From UBA6623 sp965238125 (GTDB taxonomy: Bacteria; Acidobacteriota; Terriglobia; Bryobacterales; UBA6623), in contig OZ250179.1 in assembly GCA_965238125.1 (NCBI GenBank), positions 2,728,001-2,792,000 on the forward strand: 64,000 nt of DNA, written 5' to 3'. The notes under the pieces are model-generated. The model made no database searches. It was given only the letters and a program-made list of their open reading frames with translations, and was not told the origin of the DNA. This document shows positions 26,126 to 36,353 of the stretch, piece after piece (the first letter of the stretch is position 1; each line of letters begins with the position of its first letter). Both the position numbers and the translations under genes were made by a program.

Positions 26126-27100
26126 TTGGTCCCCAAATTGCCCGAAACACAGTCAACATCGAAAGTGGTCTCCGGATGGCGTAGACCTGTTCTCGTTCTA
26201 CTGAAAACCTTCATTGTCACCGGCCTGATCGTCATCATTTGGGCGGCTGCGGTTCGCTTCTATCCGCCCGCCCTTCCCGCCACACTGGGACTTCTAGGCC
26301 GCGTGGTCGTCTGCCCGGTGAGCGATGCCGTCTTGGGATCTCACCAGATGTACAAGCTGTTCAAGACCATCGCGGAAATGAATGAGCGTCTGCGGATTAT
26401 CGAATCCGACGACGCCGGCTACCGGCTTTGGGAAACGCCCATGGGCAACTTCTGGACCCCCGAGCACTCCGCCGTGGCGGTTCTGGTAGCCCAGCAAATG
26501 GTCGACGACTATGGGATCGGTGATCGCGGGGTGCAACCCGGGGATATTGTTCTCGATTGTGGTGCGCACGTCGGATTCTTTGTCCGCAAGGCCCTCGATC
26601 GAGGGGCACGCCTGGTCGTGGCCGTTGAACCGGCTCCCAACAACGTCGAATGCCTGCGGCGAAACTTCGCGGACGAGATCAGTTCCGGAAAGGTCATCCT
26701 CTATCCGAAAGGCGTCTGGGACGAGACAAAACTTTTGCCGCTGTTCGAAGATCCGCTGAACTCCGCCGCGGACAGCTTCCTCGATCACGGAGGGCGTGCC
26801 AAATCGGACCACCACATCGAGGTCACGACGATCGACAAGATTGCCGCCGAACTCGAACTGAGTCACGTGGACTTCATCAAGATGGACATCAAAGGGGCTG
26901 TCGAAAGGGCGCTGCTGGGCGCCGCCGACACCTTAGCTCAAAACAAACCCCTCATCGTGATTGCAACCGAGGAAGATTCGGATGATCCCCAGGCGATCAC
27001 CGAATTGGCGAAAGGCCTCGGCCTCGGCTACCGAGCGGGGTGCGGCACCTGCTATGTCGACGGAACCTACCTCCATCCGCAAGTGCTCTTCCTGGAGTGA
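26126..27100 (+). CDS. FkbM family methyltransferase, membrane-anchored
   Basis: The frame opens at a TTG (26126); a GTG near 26162 is an alternative and the start is uncertain. An N-terminal membrane helix (TFIVTGLIVIIWAAAVRFY) precedes a soluble FkbM-type Rossmann domain: DIVLDCGAHVGFFVRKAL (motif I, SAM binding), VVAVEPAPNNVECLRRNF, DSFLDHGG, ITTIDK-like VTTIDKIAAEL, and VDFIKMDIKGAVERALLGA. In FkbM proteins the motif is usually KxDxEGxE; here the Glu is replaced by Lys-Gly-Ala. About 324 residues. These enzymes O-methylate sugars or other hydroxyl groups. It converges with the TPR gene downstream. Confidence 0.8.
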   Translation: MVPKLPETQSTSKVVSGWRRPVLVLLKTFIVTGLIVIIWAAAVRFYPPALPATLGLLGRVVVCPVSDAVLGSHQMYKLFKTIAEMNERLRIIESDDAGYRLWETPMGNFWTPEHSAVAVLVAQQMVDDYGIGDRGVQPGDIVLDCGAHVGFFVRKALDRGARLVVAVEPAPNNVECLRRNFADEISSGKVILYPKGVWDETKLLPLFEDPLNSAADSFLDHGGRAKSDHHIEVTTIDKIAAELELSHVDFIKMDIKGAVERALLGAADTLAQNKPLIVIATEEDSDDPQAITELAKGLGLGYRAGCGTCYVDGTYLHPQVLFLE

Positions 27101-27142
27101 GCTTCGATCGCCGCCAAGGCCGGCCATGGCTGGAAACGCGGG

Positions 27143-29728
27143 CTAGTTCGTCCCCGCTTTCTGAGCGCGCAGTGTCTCGATGGTTTGCAACGATTGGCTG
27201 ACTTCCGCATCGTCTGGGCGGAGTTTGGCTGCCATTCGGAGCCGCGGCTCGGCCTGATCGAGGTCGCCCGAACGGGCGTGGATCAACCCCAAATTCTTAT
27301 GCAGTAAGAACTCCGTCCGGCAGCTTCGGCAAACCTCGATCGCTTCCTTGAGTTGGCGGATCGCCTCGGCGACGTTGCCGGCTTGGAGCGAAGCCATGGC
27401 GAAGTTGCCGAGGGTGTCGGCTCGGTCGGTGGCGCGCTGCTCGGTGCGCGATGCCTGGAAGCGTTCTTGATAACGGCGGGCTTCCTCGGGGTTGTCTTTT
27501 CTTAACTCGCGGAAGAGATTGTAGAGGGCTTCGGGATGGTTCGGATCGGCTTCCAGGGCCTTTTTCCAATGCCCGATAGCCTGCTCGCGGTTTCCGAGCT
27601 CGTTCTCCATCTGCCCCAGTTCGTAATGCCCGTTCGGATCGCGGGGTCGGATCGCAATATAGCGGCGCCAAGCCGCGGCGGCTGCGGCATGGTTTCCGAG
27701 CTGTTGTTCGGTCAAGGCGAGAAATTGTGCCGCGAGGGGGTGATCCGGCTGCAGTGAGACGGCCTTTGTCAATTCGATTCGGGCTTCCTCATGCCTGCTG
27801 AGTTGGAACAGAAGACGGCCGCGATTGAAACGGGGCCCAGGCGTTTCCGGCGCCATCCGGACCGCCTCGGTGAACTGCTCGAGAGCCGCGTCGACGTTAT
27901 GGGCGTCGGCCATGGCGATACCGAGATTCAAGCGGGCTTCGGCGGAGCGGGGATCCAAATCGACGACTTTCTTGAGCGTTCCGACGGCGTCCTCCATCCG
28001 CCCGAGGCGGGTTTGGATCATGCCCAGGGCGGTGAGGGCCTTGCGGCCGTCCGACGCCAGCGCCACGGCCTGGCGCGCCGCGACTTCGGCTTCCTTGAAC
28101 TTTTCCTGCCCCGCCAGCGTTAGAGCCAGATTCGAATAGGCCTGCGCGTATTCCGGGTCGTCCTCGACGGCGCGCTGAAAGTGCCTTTCGGCTTCCTGAT
28201 TGCGTCCTTGGTTGCCGTAGAGCACGCCCAGATTGTTGTGCGCCTCGGCGTATTGCGGGTTGAGTTCGACGGCTTTCTTCAGCGCCGTCTCGGCTTGGGC
28301 GAAGCGCCGGTCACCCAAATGTAAGAGGCCCAATTCGTTGTGCGCTTGTTCCATTTGCGGATCGAACTCGACGGCTTTCATCAGAGCCGTGCGCTGCTCG
28401 GTACGATTCCCCAACGCAGCATGAGCCAACGAAATATCGTGGTGGAGTTTCGCGTCGGTCGGGCTGAAACGCAGGGCCTCGGTGTATTCGATAATCGCCT
28501 GGGCCGAATTGTCGGCTTCCAAAGCCGCATTGCCCCGCGCGGCGGCGCTTTCAGCGCGGCTGGCGGCGACGTCTTGTTCCTTTCTCTGCTGAAACTCGCG
28601 CAGTTCGGCCCTGGCACGCGCGGAATCTTTCAGCGCATTCAATACACGTCCGAGCTGGAAGCGAATGTCGGCGGACTCGGGGTCCAATTCCTTAGCCTTT
28701 TCAAGGTGGATCCTGGCCTGTTCGTTCTTCTTCTGACGGGCCAGAACGAACCCAAGGTGGTAGAGCGTATCGGAATGGTTCGGGCGCAAGCGGGCGGCCT
28801 CGAGGAGCTCAACCTCGGATTCGTCGTAACGGCCCAATCCGCGTAGCGCGACGCCGCGCAAATGGTGCAGCTCAAACTCATCCACCTGCGCGGGACGACC
28901 CGCCGAATAGCGTTCGATCAGCGCGAGCACTTCCGCGTGTTTGTGGAAATTCGCGAGCGCCTTGGCCGCCGACATGCGCGCGGTGTGATTCCCGGAGTCC
29001 ACGTCGAGAACGGCCTGGTAATGGCGCGCGGCGGCGGGGTAGTTTTCAACACGGGCGTAGGCGGTGGCCAGGTTGAATTGGGCGGCGGACGACCGCGGAT
29101 GCTTCTTGACCAATTCGGTGAGCAGCACGATGGATTGCTCGGTTTGGCCTTGGTTGGCGTAAGCCGCGCCGAGAGCCAGTTGAACTTCCATGCTGTCCGG
29201 GTTTGCTTCAAGAGCGCGCTTGAGGTAGGTCACCGCGCTTGCGTAGCGCCGCTGTTGCATACGGACCTGGGCGATTCCGTAGAGCGCTTGCGGCGATTGA
29301 GGTTGCATCGCCAAAGCATCCTCGATCGGCTTTTCGGCTGCTGTCCAGTCGCCCGACTCGAGTAGAACGTACCCCAGCGCCAGCTTGGCTTGCAACGAGT
29401 CGGGCTTCAGTCGCACGGCCGCGCGGAGTTGCTCGGCGGCCGGCCGCGGTTTCGCCGCTTTCGCTAGAGCGAGCCCGAGATTGAAGCGCGGTTCCCAGTT
29501 GTCCACGTCCATCTCAATGGCTTTCTCGAAAGCCGGGATGGCGCAATCCATATGCCCCCGCTCGGCGAAATAGCCGCCCAGGGCGTTGTAAATGCCTGTC
29601 GACGGGGTGGCGAGCGCTGCTTGTAAGGACGCCGGCGGTTCGCAGTCGGTTTGAGCGAACACGGGGGCCGCGAACAACAGCACCAGCCCGACAACAAGCC
29701 CAAAACGCCCGACCTGGATACGAGGCAT
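27143..29728 (-). CDS. Large exported TPR repeat protein
   Basis: 861 residues from ATG 29726-29728, chosen because a signal peptide follows (MPRIQVGRFGLVVGLVLLFA, cleavage near FAQ); the frame is open further upstream without features. At least 18 tetratricopeptide repeats fill the protein. Well-formed units include AEAHNNLGVLYGNQGRNQEA, AQAYSNLALTLAGQEKFKEA and AEARLNLGIAMADAHNVDA. There is no catalytic domain. Such proteins are scaffolds for protein complexes in the periplasm. Extracellular cysteine pairs (CEPP near 36, CRSCR near 810) may form disulfides. It appears monocistronic, between a convergent FkbM gene and a repeat-rich upstream region. Confidence 0.85.
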   Translation of the reverse strand: MPRIQVGRFGLVVGLVLLFAAPVFAQTDCEPPASLQAALATPSTGIYNALGGYFAERGHMDCAIPAFEKAIEMDVDNWEPRFNLGLALAKAAKPRPAAEQLRAAVRLKPDSLQAKLALGYVLLESGDWTAAEKPIEDALAMQPQSPQALYGIAQVRMQQRRYASAVTYLKRALEANPDSMEVQLALGAAYANQGQTEQSIVLLTELVKKHPRSSAAQFNLATAYARVENYPAAARHYQAVLDVDSGNHTARMSAAKALANFHKHAEVLALIERYSAGRPAQVDEFELHHLRGVALRGLGRYDESEVELLEAARLRPNHSDTLYHLGFVLARQKKNEQARIHLEKAKELDPESADIRFQLGRVLNALKDSARARAELREFQQRKEQDVAASRAESAAARGNAALEADNSAQAIIEYTEALRFSPTDAKLHHDISLAHAALGNRTEQRTALMKAVEFDPQMEQAHNELGLLHLGDRRFAQAETALKKAVELNPQYAEAHNNLGVLYGNQGRNQEAERHFQRAVEDDPEYAQAYSNLALTLAGQEKFKEAEVAARQAVALASDGRKALTALGMIQTRLGRMEDAVGTLKKVVDLDPRSAEARLNLGIAMADAHNVDAALEQFTEAVRMAPETPGPRFNRGRLLFQLSRHEEARIELTKAVSLQPDHPLAAQFLALTEQQLGNHAAAAAAWRRYIAIRPRDPNGHYELGQMENELGNREQAIGHWKKALEADPNHPEALYNLFRELRKDNPEEARRYQERFQASRTEQRATDRADTLGNFAMASLQAGNVAEAIRQLKEAIEVCRSCRTEFLLHKNLGLIHARSGDLDQAEPRLRMAAKLRPDDAEVSQSLQTIETLRAQKAGTN

Positions 29729-29764
29729 CGACACAGCTCCAGCAGCCGGTGGCCAAAGTGTATT

Positions 29765-29802
29765 CGGGCGAAAATGGGGGCCTGCCATTCGATTTTCGCC
29801 CG
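29765..29802. repeat. REP-like hairpin CGGGCGAAAAT...ATTTTCGCCCG
   Basis: Perfect 11-bp inverted arms at 29765-29775 and 29792-29802 with a 16-bp loop. Related arms (GCGAAAAT...ATTTTCGC) occur at 55463-55493, and similar fragments near 34257 and 51715. Confidence 0.65.
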
Positions 29803-29945
29803 TCGAACCGCGTTGTTTCCAACGCCGTTCGCCGGCGAAAGTCGGCTCTGAGGCTCTGGGGCTCCGCCACGGACCCCGAGGTTTACCGCCTTGCGGCCGA
29901 GATGAGTCATAGCCTCGGGCCCCGCCCCCGGAGGGGGCACGAATA

Positions 29946-30025
29946 GTAGCCCCGGGCTTCAGCCCGGTGTCCCCGCCACAAAACACGAGAAGCCCCGGAC
30001 GCGGACGGGGCGTCGGAGCAATCGT
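29946..30025. repeat. Dispersed GC-rich repeat, copy 1
   Basis: Begins GTAGCCCCGGGCTTCAGCCC, which itself folds into a hairpin, and runs through CACGAGAAGCCCCGGACG to GGAGCAATCGT. A second copy in the same orientation is at 40301-40375, differing by a 5-bp net insertion and a few bases. A core-only fragment occurs near 51540-51560. Confidence 0.7.
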
Positions 30026-30043
30026 CCGCTTCAACTGCAGGAA

Positions 30044-30100
30044 CGCCCCGACACCCCTCTTCCTCGCGGCATCATGAACCCACCAATTCATAGAACCCGG
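30044..30100. repeat. Palindrome-centred dispersed repeat, copy 1
   Basis: Contains GCGGCATCATGAACC and AATTCATAGAACC. It matches 46723-46782 and the complement of 54349-54409. The palindrome here (30074-30091) is imperfect compared with the other two copies. Confidence 0.6.
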
Positions 30101-30198
30101 TCTGCACCTTTCCTTCCGCGGACCGACCTTCGCCCCGCCTGCTAGGACCAATTCTACATGAGTGAGGTGTCGCGCCCGCGCCCGGAGCCGTTCAGCCT

Positions 30199-32049
30199 TC
30201 AGCCCTTCGAGCCCAGCGCCCGATCCAAGTTGAAAGCCGCGCTAATCAGCGCCAGGTGAGTGAAAGCCTGCGGGAAATTGCCCAGCGCTTCGCCGCTGTG
30301 GCCGGTTTCTTCGGCGTAGAGTCCGAGGTGGTTGGCGTACCCGAGCATTTTTTCGAAGATCAAACGGGCTTCCTCGAGGCGGGTGGGGTCGGCGCGGCCC
30401 GCGCGGGTGAGGGCTTCGACCAGCCAGAAAGTGCAGAGGTTGAAGGTGCCTTCGTCGCCGCCGAGCCCGTCTTCGGTCTCCGAAACGTTGTAGCGGTAGA
30501 CCAGGCTGTTCGACACCAACCCGCCTTGAGCCGGTGAGCGGTTGATCGCGTCAAGCGTCTTCAGCATCCGCGGGTCGGTGGGAGACATGAAAAACACCAG
30601 CGGCATGATGAGGGTCGCGGCGTCGAGGGCTTCGCTGCCGTAGTGTTGAACGAAAGCCTGCCGTTTCTCGCTCCAGCCTTTTTCGAGAATTTCGTCGTAG
30701 AGCGAGTCGCGAGCCTTGATCCAACGGTCGCGGTCGGCGGGGAACGAGCGCTTATCGGCCAGCCGCAGGCCACGATCGATCGCCACCCAGCACATCAGCT
30801 TCGAATAGAGAAAGTGCTGCTTCCCGCCCCGAACCTCCCAGACGCCTTCGTCGGTCCGGTGGCTGTTATCGCAGACCCAGTTGATAAGCCGCCGCAAGTG
30901 GCTCCATAGGTCGGACGAGATCGGATTGCCGTACTTGTTGAAGAGATAGACCGAGTCCATCAGCTCGCCGTAGATATCGAGCTGTAGTTGGTTGTAGGCT
31001 CCGTTGCCGATGCGAACAGGGCTCGACCCCTTGTAGCCTTCCAAGTGATCGAGCACTCCCTCGGTCAGCTCACGGCGTCCGTCGATGCCGTACATGATTT
31101 GCAGCGAGCCGTCGGGGTTGAGATCATGCGAGCGTTTTTCGAGCCAGCCCATGAAGGCGGCCGCTTCGTCGGTCAAACCGATGCGCAAGAATCCGTATAG
31201 CGTAAAGGCCGCGTCGCGAATCCAGGTATAGCGGTAGTCCCAGTTACGTTCCCCGCCCACGCCCTCGGGCAGGCTGCAAGTGGGCGCCGCGACGATGGCT
31301 CCGCTCGGTTCGAAAGTCAACAGCTTCAGCGCCAGCGCCGATCGTTCGACCATCTCGCGCCAGCGGCCTCGGTAGGTGCACTGCGAGATCCAGCGCCGCC
31401 AATACTCGACGGTTTGGCGGAAGAGGAGGTCTTCTTCTTCCTCACTGGGTGGGCAGGCGCAGGCTTCGCCATCCTCGATTTGTTGAAGCAGGAAGGTCGC
31501 GGACTCGCCCTCTCGCAGCGAGAAATCGGCTTGCACGCCCTGCTCGACCTGCCGCAGCGGAACCCGCGCCCGCAGTGCCATGCTCAACTCGCGCGTGCGG
31601 AAACACACGCCGTGTTGCGAAACGTCTACCTCATGCTTGTCGCGGCCGTAGTTGAAAGCCGGACGGCAGTCGAGGCGAAACGACATCGTGCCGCGCACGA
31701 CCTTCACCGACCGGATCAAGGGGCGTTCGTGGACATCGTGGGATGATCCGCGGACCGATCCGCCGACCGGCATGAAGTCGGTGACTTCGCCGACCCCTTC
31801 GGCAGAAAGAAACCGTGTCACCAGGACATTCGTGTCCGGCCAATAAAGCTGTTTATGGTTCACACCTTCGGCTTCGACCGGCGCAATGGAGTACCGGCCG
31901 CCCCTGCGATCATCAAGAATCGCGCCAAACATGCTGGGAGAGTCGAAGTGCGGCCAGCAAAACCAATCAATCGAGCCGTTCATGCCGACCAGAGCGACGG
32001 TCCGCATGTTGCCGATGATGCCGTAGTTTTCGATAGGTTGGTAGCTCAT
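30199..32049 (-). CDS. Glycoside hydrolase family 15 protein (glucoamylase/trehalase type)
   Basis: About 616 residues from ATG 32047-32049 ([20 protein letters not shown]), preceded by AGGGAAA; a longer in-frame start exists but the family begins at this YxPIxxYGxIGN motif. The N-terminal beta-sandwich (about 1-230) is followed by the (alpha/alpha)6 barrel with [20 protein letters not shown] (general-acid region) and [24 protein letters not shown] (general-base Glu region). It hydrolyses terminal alpha-glucosidic bonds; in bacteria many are trehalases acting in the cytoplasm. No signal peptide is seen. Isolated gene, intact. Confidence 0.9.
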   Translation of the reverse strand: MSYQPIENYGIIGNMRTVALVGMNGSIDWFCWPHFDSPSMFGAILDDRRGGRYSIAPVEAEGVNHKQLYWPDTNVLVTRFLSAEGVGEVTDFMPVGGSVRGSSHDVHERPLIRSVKVVRGTMSFRLDCRPAFNYGRDKHEVDVSQHGVCFRTRELSMALRARVPLRQVEQGVQADFSLREGESATFLLQQIEDGEACACPPSEEEEDLLFRQTVEYWRRWISQCTYRGRWREMVERSALALKLLTFEPSGAIVAAPTCSLPEGVGGERNWDYRYTWIRDAAFTLYGFLRIGLTDEAAAFMGWLEKRSHDLNPDGSLQIMYGIDGRRELTEGVLDHLEGYKGSSPVRIGNGAYNQLQLDIYGELMDSVYLFNKYGNPISSDLWSHLRRLINWVCDNSHRTDEGVWEVRGGKQHFLYSKLMCWVAIDRGLRLADKRSFPADRDRWIKARDSLYDEILEKGWSEKRQAFVQHYGSEALDAATLIMPLVFFMSPTDPRMLKTLDAINRSPAQGGLVSNSLVYRYNVSETEDGLGGDEGTFNLCTFWLVEALTRAGRADPTRLEEARLIFEKMLGYANHLGLYAEETGHSGEALGNFPQAFTHLALISAAFNLDRALGSKG

Positions 32050-32344
32050 TTTCGGTTTCCCTAATTCTCCATCGGCCGCGGCGAGCCGAGTTTGAGTTGA
32101 TCCGCGCAATCGGAGGACTCTTCCAAGAATAGCCTTCGAGAGTATTGGGCATTAGGTCATGCCCGACAAGATCGCGAACACCCTGAGCCGCGAAGCGCCG
32201 GCAGGAATATAGCCCAGGAACCGGCGAAGGCACAGCGATATTGATAGGCTGCGTGCCCGATAGCGACTAAGAGCCAGGGGCGTTTCGAGGTCGGCCCCGA
32301 GTTCTTCGAGCCACTCCCCGACGACTTGCTCGATGCTTTCGACG

Positions 32345-34236
32345 CTATTCCAGCGCGAACACCATCAACTTAGCCATATAGTTTTTGTTGTATTTATTGC
32401 CGCCACCAACCGCGATGGCGACGTATTGCTTGCCGTTGGTCGGGCCGAGGTAGGTGATCGGCGTTGCATGGCCGCTGACGGGCAAGCGCGTCTCCCACAA
32501 AACCTCGCCCGTATCCTTGTCAAAAGCCCGGAAGCGGCTGTCGTTGGTGGCGCCGATGAAGACCAACCCGCCCTTGGTAACGATAGGTCCACCCAGATTC
32601 GGCGTCCCGGTTTGAGGAACCCCTCGAGCGGTCAACTCGTCGAATTCACCCAGAACCACCCGCCAGCGGAATTCTCCGCAGTTCATGTCGATGGCGGTCA
32701 GGTGTCCCCAAGGCGGTTTTTGGCAGGGGTATTGGTTCGAGTCCCACAACCGGCCGTACTTCGTCCCGCGAACGCGATAGGGCAGCAGCGCGCCCCCGGG
32801 GCGCTTGACGATGCGAAGCAGCGCGGCGACGTCCATGGAGTTGATGTAGAGCAGTCCTGTCGAGGGATCGAAAGCGCCTCCGCCCCAGTTGGCGCCGCCG
32901 TTCGTGCCGGGAAACATCACCGTCAACCGCTCGCCGATCGGCCGGAAGAGCGGCCCTTCGATTTGGGCGTTCTCGAGCAGAGCCATGCACTCGGCACGGG
33001 ATTCCGCTGTGACGTCGGTGATCTCGTCACGGGTCATCGATTGGCGGGTGAAAGGCGGCGGCTTCACGGGGTGCGGCTGCGTTGGCCAATATTGCTCCCC
33101 CGGCGTATCCCCGGCGGGCGCCGCGGCTCTTCCACCTCAATCAACGGTTCCCCCGTCAACCGGTCCAGCAGAAAAACGAAGCCGGTCTTCGTAATCACGG
33201 CGACGGCGGGCACCGGCCGTCCATCGCGCTGCACCGAGATCAGCATCGGCTGGGAGGGTAAATCCCAGTCCCACAAGTCGTGGTGGATGGTCTGAAAGTG
33301 CCAGCGGCGGCGGCCCGTCTTACAGTCGAGTGCAACGACGCTGTCGCTGAACAGATTCGCTCCATGACGGTCGCCGCCGTAGAAATCGTAAGATGGCGAG
33401 GTTAGCGGCAGGAAGACCAGCTCGTTTCGCTCGTCCACGCTCATAATCGACCAAGCATTCGTTCCGCCCCGATCTTTCCACGAATCGCCTTCCCAGGTCT
33501 CGTGGCCAAACTCGCCGGGACGCGGAACTGTGTGAAACCGCCAGCGTTGTTCGCCGCTGCGAACGTCGATCCCGCGCACGTCGCCGGACGGGCCTTGCGG
33601 GTTGGAGTCGGTCACCCGTCCGCCGACAATGATCACGTCGCCGCAGACCGTTTGCGGAGAGGTCATCCCGTATTGCGCCCGCAGAAACTTCCCGGCGACC
33701 CCGGAGCGCAAATCGAGCACACCGTCGTCGCCGAAGTTCGGATCGGCCCGGCCTGTCGCCGTGTCGATCGAGTGCAGACGTCCCGATTGATCGCCGAGCA
33801 GAATGCGCTTTTCGTCACCGGCGCTCCAAAATGCCACGCCGCGATGAATGTATAGGCCGAAGCGCGTGTCGCGCAGGTTCGTCTTGGGGTCGTAGACCCA
33901 CAGGGCTTTCCCGGTTTCGGGATCAAGCGCGAATAGGCGATCGAAGGGCGTGGTGAGATACATCACACCGTCGACAACCAGCGGCGTCGATTCATGCGCC
34001 GAGCGATTGGGGCGCCGCGGGTCGTTTCCGTCGCTCGCGTCGCCGGTGTCGTAACTCCAGGCGACTTTCAGACCGCTGACGTTTTGCTTGTTGATTTGAT
34101 CGAGCGCGGCGTATTTCATCCCGCCCGGGTCGTTGCCCCACGAGGGCCACTGCTGGGCGTGGGTAGGGGCGGAGGCAACGAAGCCCTGTAGGATGACCGC
34201 CGCGGCGGCCCATGGAAGGTGATGCTTATGGCCCAT
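32345..34236 (-). pseudogene. PQQ-dependent dehydrogenase (quinoprotein glucose dehydrogenase type), frameshifted
   Basis: The first frame (ATG 34234-34236) has a signal peptide (ending THAQQWP) and propeller motifs WPSWGNDPGGMKYAALDQIN, VSGLKVAWSYDTGD, STPLVVDGVMYLTTPFDRL and IHHDLWDWDLPSQPML. It ends after VEEPRRPPG, whereas the -1/+1 frame continues GDTPGEQYWPTQPHPVKPP into the second piece. That piece contains WGGGAFDPSTGLLYINSM, FIGATNDSRFRAFDKDTGEVLW and the end YMAKLMVFALE. One indel near 33110-33130 separates the halves of an enzyme of about 630 residues. It would oxidise sugars or alcohols in the periplasm using PQQ. Confidence 0.85.
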
Positions 34237-34330
34237 GGATACTCGTTGTGCTGCCCTTCGATTTTCGCTCGATGGACCTTCCTATTTCCAGCCACGATAG
34301 GCAACCAAAATTGAGGGCTCCTTTCCGATC

Positions 34331-34390
34331 TCCCCCAAGCTATTGATATGCCATAGGTTACGTTCGTCTTGGGTTCGTTTCGCAAAAATG
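34331..34390. repeat. TTGGGTTCGTTTCGCAAAA repeat, copy 1
   Basis: Reads TATTGATATG, then CATAGG, then CTTGGGTTCGTTTCGCAAAA. Related copies at 34505-34558 and 34795-34860 follow in the same orientation. Confidence 0.6.
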
Positions 34391-34447
34391 ACTTGGGCGG
34401 GGTTTGGAGGCCTCTTCAGGGTGCCGGGTTGGCGGCCGCCAGAACGG

Positions 34448-34560
34448 CGATGATTCTTCATTCGAAGTCGGCCCGAGCTGGCCCGCCGATCAGCAGGATG
34501 ACTCTTAACATGTTGATATGGTGGAACATAGTAGTGTCTTGGGTTCGTTTTGCAAAATGT
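34448..34560. repeat. TTGGGTTCGTTTTGCAAAA repeat, copy 2 with 5' extension
   Basis: Opens GATGATTCTTCATTCGAAG, continues GTTGATATGGTGG, ACATAG and CTTGGGTTCGTTTTGCAAAA. The extended unit aligns with 34752-34860. Confidence 0.6.
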
Positions 34561-34751
34561 CCTCGGGAGGGGTTAGTGGAAGGCCTTTCTGCTCGCCCGC
34601 CGGGGTGACGCGGCGGATTCAGACGCCCACGGGTCGTGCGGTTGGCTGATCAGAGCGACGCGCGAACCGGGGCTGCGGGTACCTGAACCGGTTTGAGCCG
34701 TGGGATTGTTACCGGGTCTCGACTTGCGGGGTCGGGTGTGTCGGTTTGGGG

Positions 34752-34860
34752 ATGATTCGCCATTGGAAGTCGGCCGGCCGCTGCCCAAATAATATCTTAA
34801 AGTGTTGATATGGCGCGACATAGAAAATAGTGTTGCGGTGCTTGGCTTCGTTTCGCAAAA
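34752..34860. repeat. TTGGCTTCGTTTCGCAAAA repeat, copy 3 with 5' extension
   Basis: Opens GATGATTCGCCATTGGAAG, then GTTGATATGGCGCGACATAG and CTTGGCTTCGTTTCGCAAAA. The spacing between the two conserved blocks is about 10 bp longer than in copy 2. Confidence 0.6.
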
Positions 34861-35018
34861 CTCTTCGCGGACCCTTCGCTGCTTGTTTTTTTCTTCTTCT
34901 TGGCTCGCCGCCACCGGCCCATGGCTCGGGGTTCCCTTGTTCAGGATAGCGTTCGTGTCAAACCAGGTTTGCCCAGCGGGAGCTGGTCCCCGACCCTCCC
35001 CCTCTGATCCTTCCAGTG

Positions 35019-35037
35019 GTGAAGATTCCTTATTAGG
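35019..35037. repeat. GTGAAGATTCCTTATTAGG repeat (inverted copy)
   Basis: Reverse complement of the GAATCTTCAC-bearing repeats at 38264-38294 and 51395-51426, with one substitution over the shared part. Confidence 0.5.
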
Positions 35038-35161
35038 TGGATGTCACCGATCTCAACGCTTCCCGCTCCAATGGGCATCTGCGGCGGCGAATCCACAGCG
35101 CCCGAAACGAGTTTTCGTGGCGGTATGCGGTAGTGTGAGTGCTGCGGCTTCATAGAACTGG

Positions 35162-36123
35162 ATGGCCTCTCCTTCCCCTTTCCAGACTAACCCGACTATG
35201 GCGGTACGGCCCGAAGCCAACCATCCGAAAACCATGCCAGCCATTCTCCCGCCTCAACCAGACCAACCTGACTTCGACAAGCTCCCTGTGCCGCGCGAAC
35301 TAAGGGAAGCCGCTCGGGATGTCCACCAGAATGGCCAAAAGCCTCGAGTCACTGTGCGCGAGTTCTTGCGGTGGTTCAATGCCGAGCGACGCGGCAAACT
35401 GGTCGCCGCGTGCATCAGGAAAGCACTCAAGCGGGCCAGGCTCAGAACCTTCCCCGACTTCGAGTCAGCTTGGATAGACGGTAGAGTTCTCCTGCTGCCG
35501 TTCCGGCCGACAGCGTCAAGCGAGAAACCTGCTGTGGGAGTGGCGACACACGTGCTAGCGCCTACAAAGGAACCGGTTTTCGAGCCAGCAGATCCGGCAC
35601 ATCAGCTCGGAAGACTCAACGCCGCTAACCTAAAACCGATTAGCGTTACGCCAGACGATTCCGTTGAACACGCAGTGACACTGATGCTCATCCACGATTT
35701 CTCGCAGTTACCCGTGATGACATCAGAGCGGGACGTAAAAGGTGTGATTAGCTGGAAAACGATTGCTAGTCGTTCACACCTCGGCAAGGAATGCAAGGCG
35801 GTTCGCGACTGCACGGACATGCCTCACGAGATGCGAGCCGACCAATCGATATTCGACGCGATCAAAGTCATCGCTGAGCATGACTTCATACTCGTACGAT
35901 ACGGCGATCGGCGAGTATCGGGAATCGTGACTGGTTACGATATCAGCGACCAATTCAACAAACTCACCGAACCCTTCCTCCTTCTGGGTGACATCGAGAC
36001 TCAGATAAGGAACTTGATTGCACCGAAGTTCAAGAACGCAGAACTGCAATCGGCCAGAGATCCAATGAGCGAGGATCGGAAAGTCCAAGGCGTCGGAGAC
36101 TTGACCTTTGGAGAGTACATCAG
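35162..36123 (+). pseudogene. CBS-pair protein with C-terminal HEPN-like domain, 5' part (split by IS1380 unit)
   Basis: From ATG 35162 the frame encodes an N-terminal region of about 120 residues (PRVTVREFLRWFNAERRGKL, FPDFESAWIDG), seen in a family of bacterial CBS proteins. Two CBS motifs follow (SVEHAVTLMLIHDFSQLPVM, about 160-205; SIFDAIKVIAEHDFILVRYG, about 230-275), then a helical segment ending FGEYI. Translation continues as unrelated sequence at 36124. Removing 36124-38019 plus one ATCAG joins FGEYI to RLIQNPEKWARL at 38025, giving 405 residues. CBS pairs bind adenine nucleotides; together with a HEPN nuclease-like end this suggests a nucleotide-sensing stress or defence protein (inference). 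Confidence 0.75.
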
Positions 36124-36353
36124 TCAGGATGATCCCCGGACCCGTGATTCGCTGGCCGTTAAGATCCAACGTCACGTTGTCCGCCGTAATCATGATCGCG
36201 GCTGCCGGGATCGAATTCTCCGACAAGCTAATAGGCGAACCGAGCACGTAGCTCCCCGGCTCGCTGATCACCGTCGCCCTGCCCCCGATAAAGGTCTTTC
36301 CCCGCTCGACGGCCGTCATCGGTACCGTCGCCAGAACCCCTAGCACCCCTCAA
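36124..36353 (-). pseudogene. Parallel beta-helix protein fragment carried with IS1380
   Basis: On the minus strand the fragment reads TFIGGRATVISEPGSYVLGS, PISLSENSIPAAAIMITADN and VTLDLNGQRITGPG, the typical N-terminal portion of secreted right-handed beta-helix proteins. It has no start or stop of its own and is bounded by the IS1380 end on one side and the CBS gene on the other. The outer boundary begins TCAGGAT, sharing the CAGGAT core with the genuine IS end CCAGGAT, consistent with use of a surrogate end. It originates from elsewhere in the genome. Confidence 0.75.

Larger units (their letters stand above)
29729..30198. other. Repeat-rich intergenic region
   Basis: Holds three different dispersed repeats (29765-29802, 29946-30025, 30044-30100) and no gene. 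The upstream signals of the TPR gene must lie here. Confidence 0.6.
34237..35161. other. 925-bp repeat-bearing intergenic region
   Basis: No gene is supported. It holds three diverged copies of a repeat (34331-34865), a copy of the 35019 repeat, and a GATTTTCGC fragment near 34260 related to the REP-like hairpins. Confidence 0.6.

Noticed and set aside
36124..36343. The plus-strand continuation of the CBS frame into 36124-36343 as genuine protein
   Set aside because: It is Arg/His-rich antisense translation of the beta-helix fragment and disappears when the insertion is removed.
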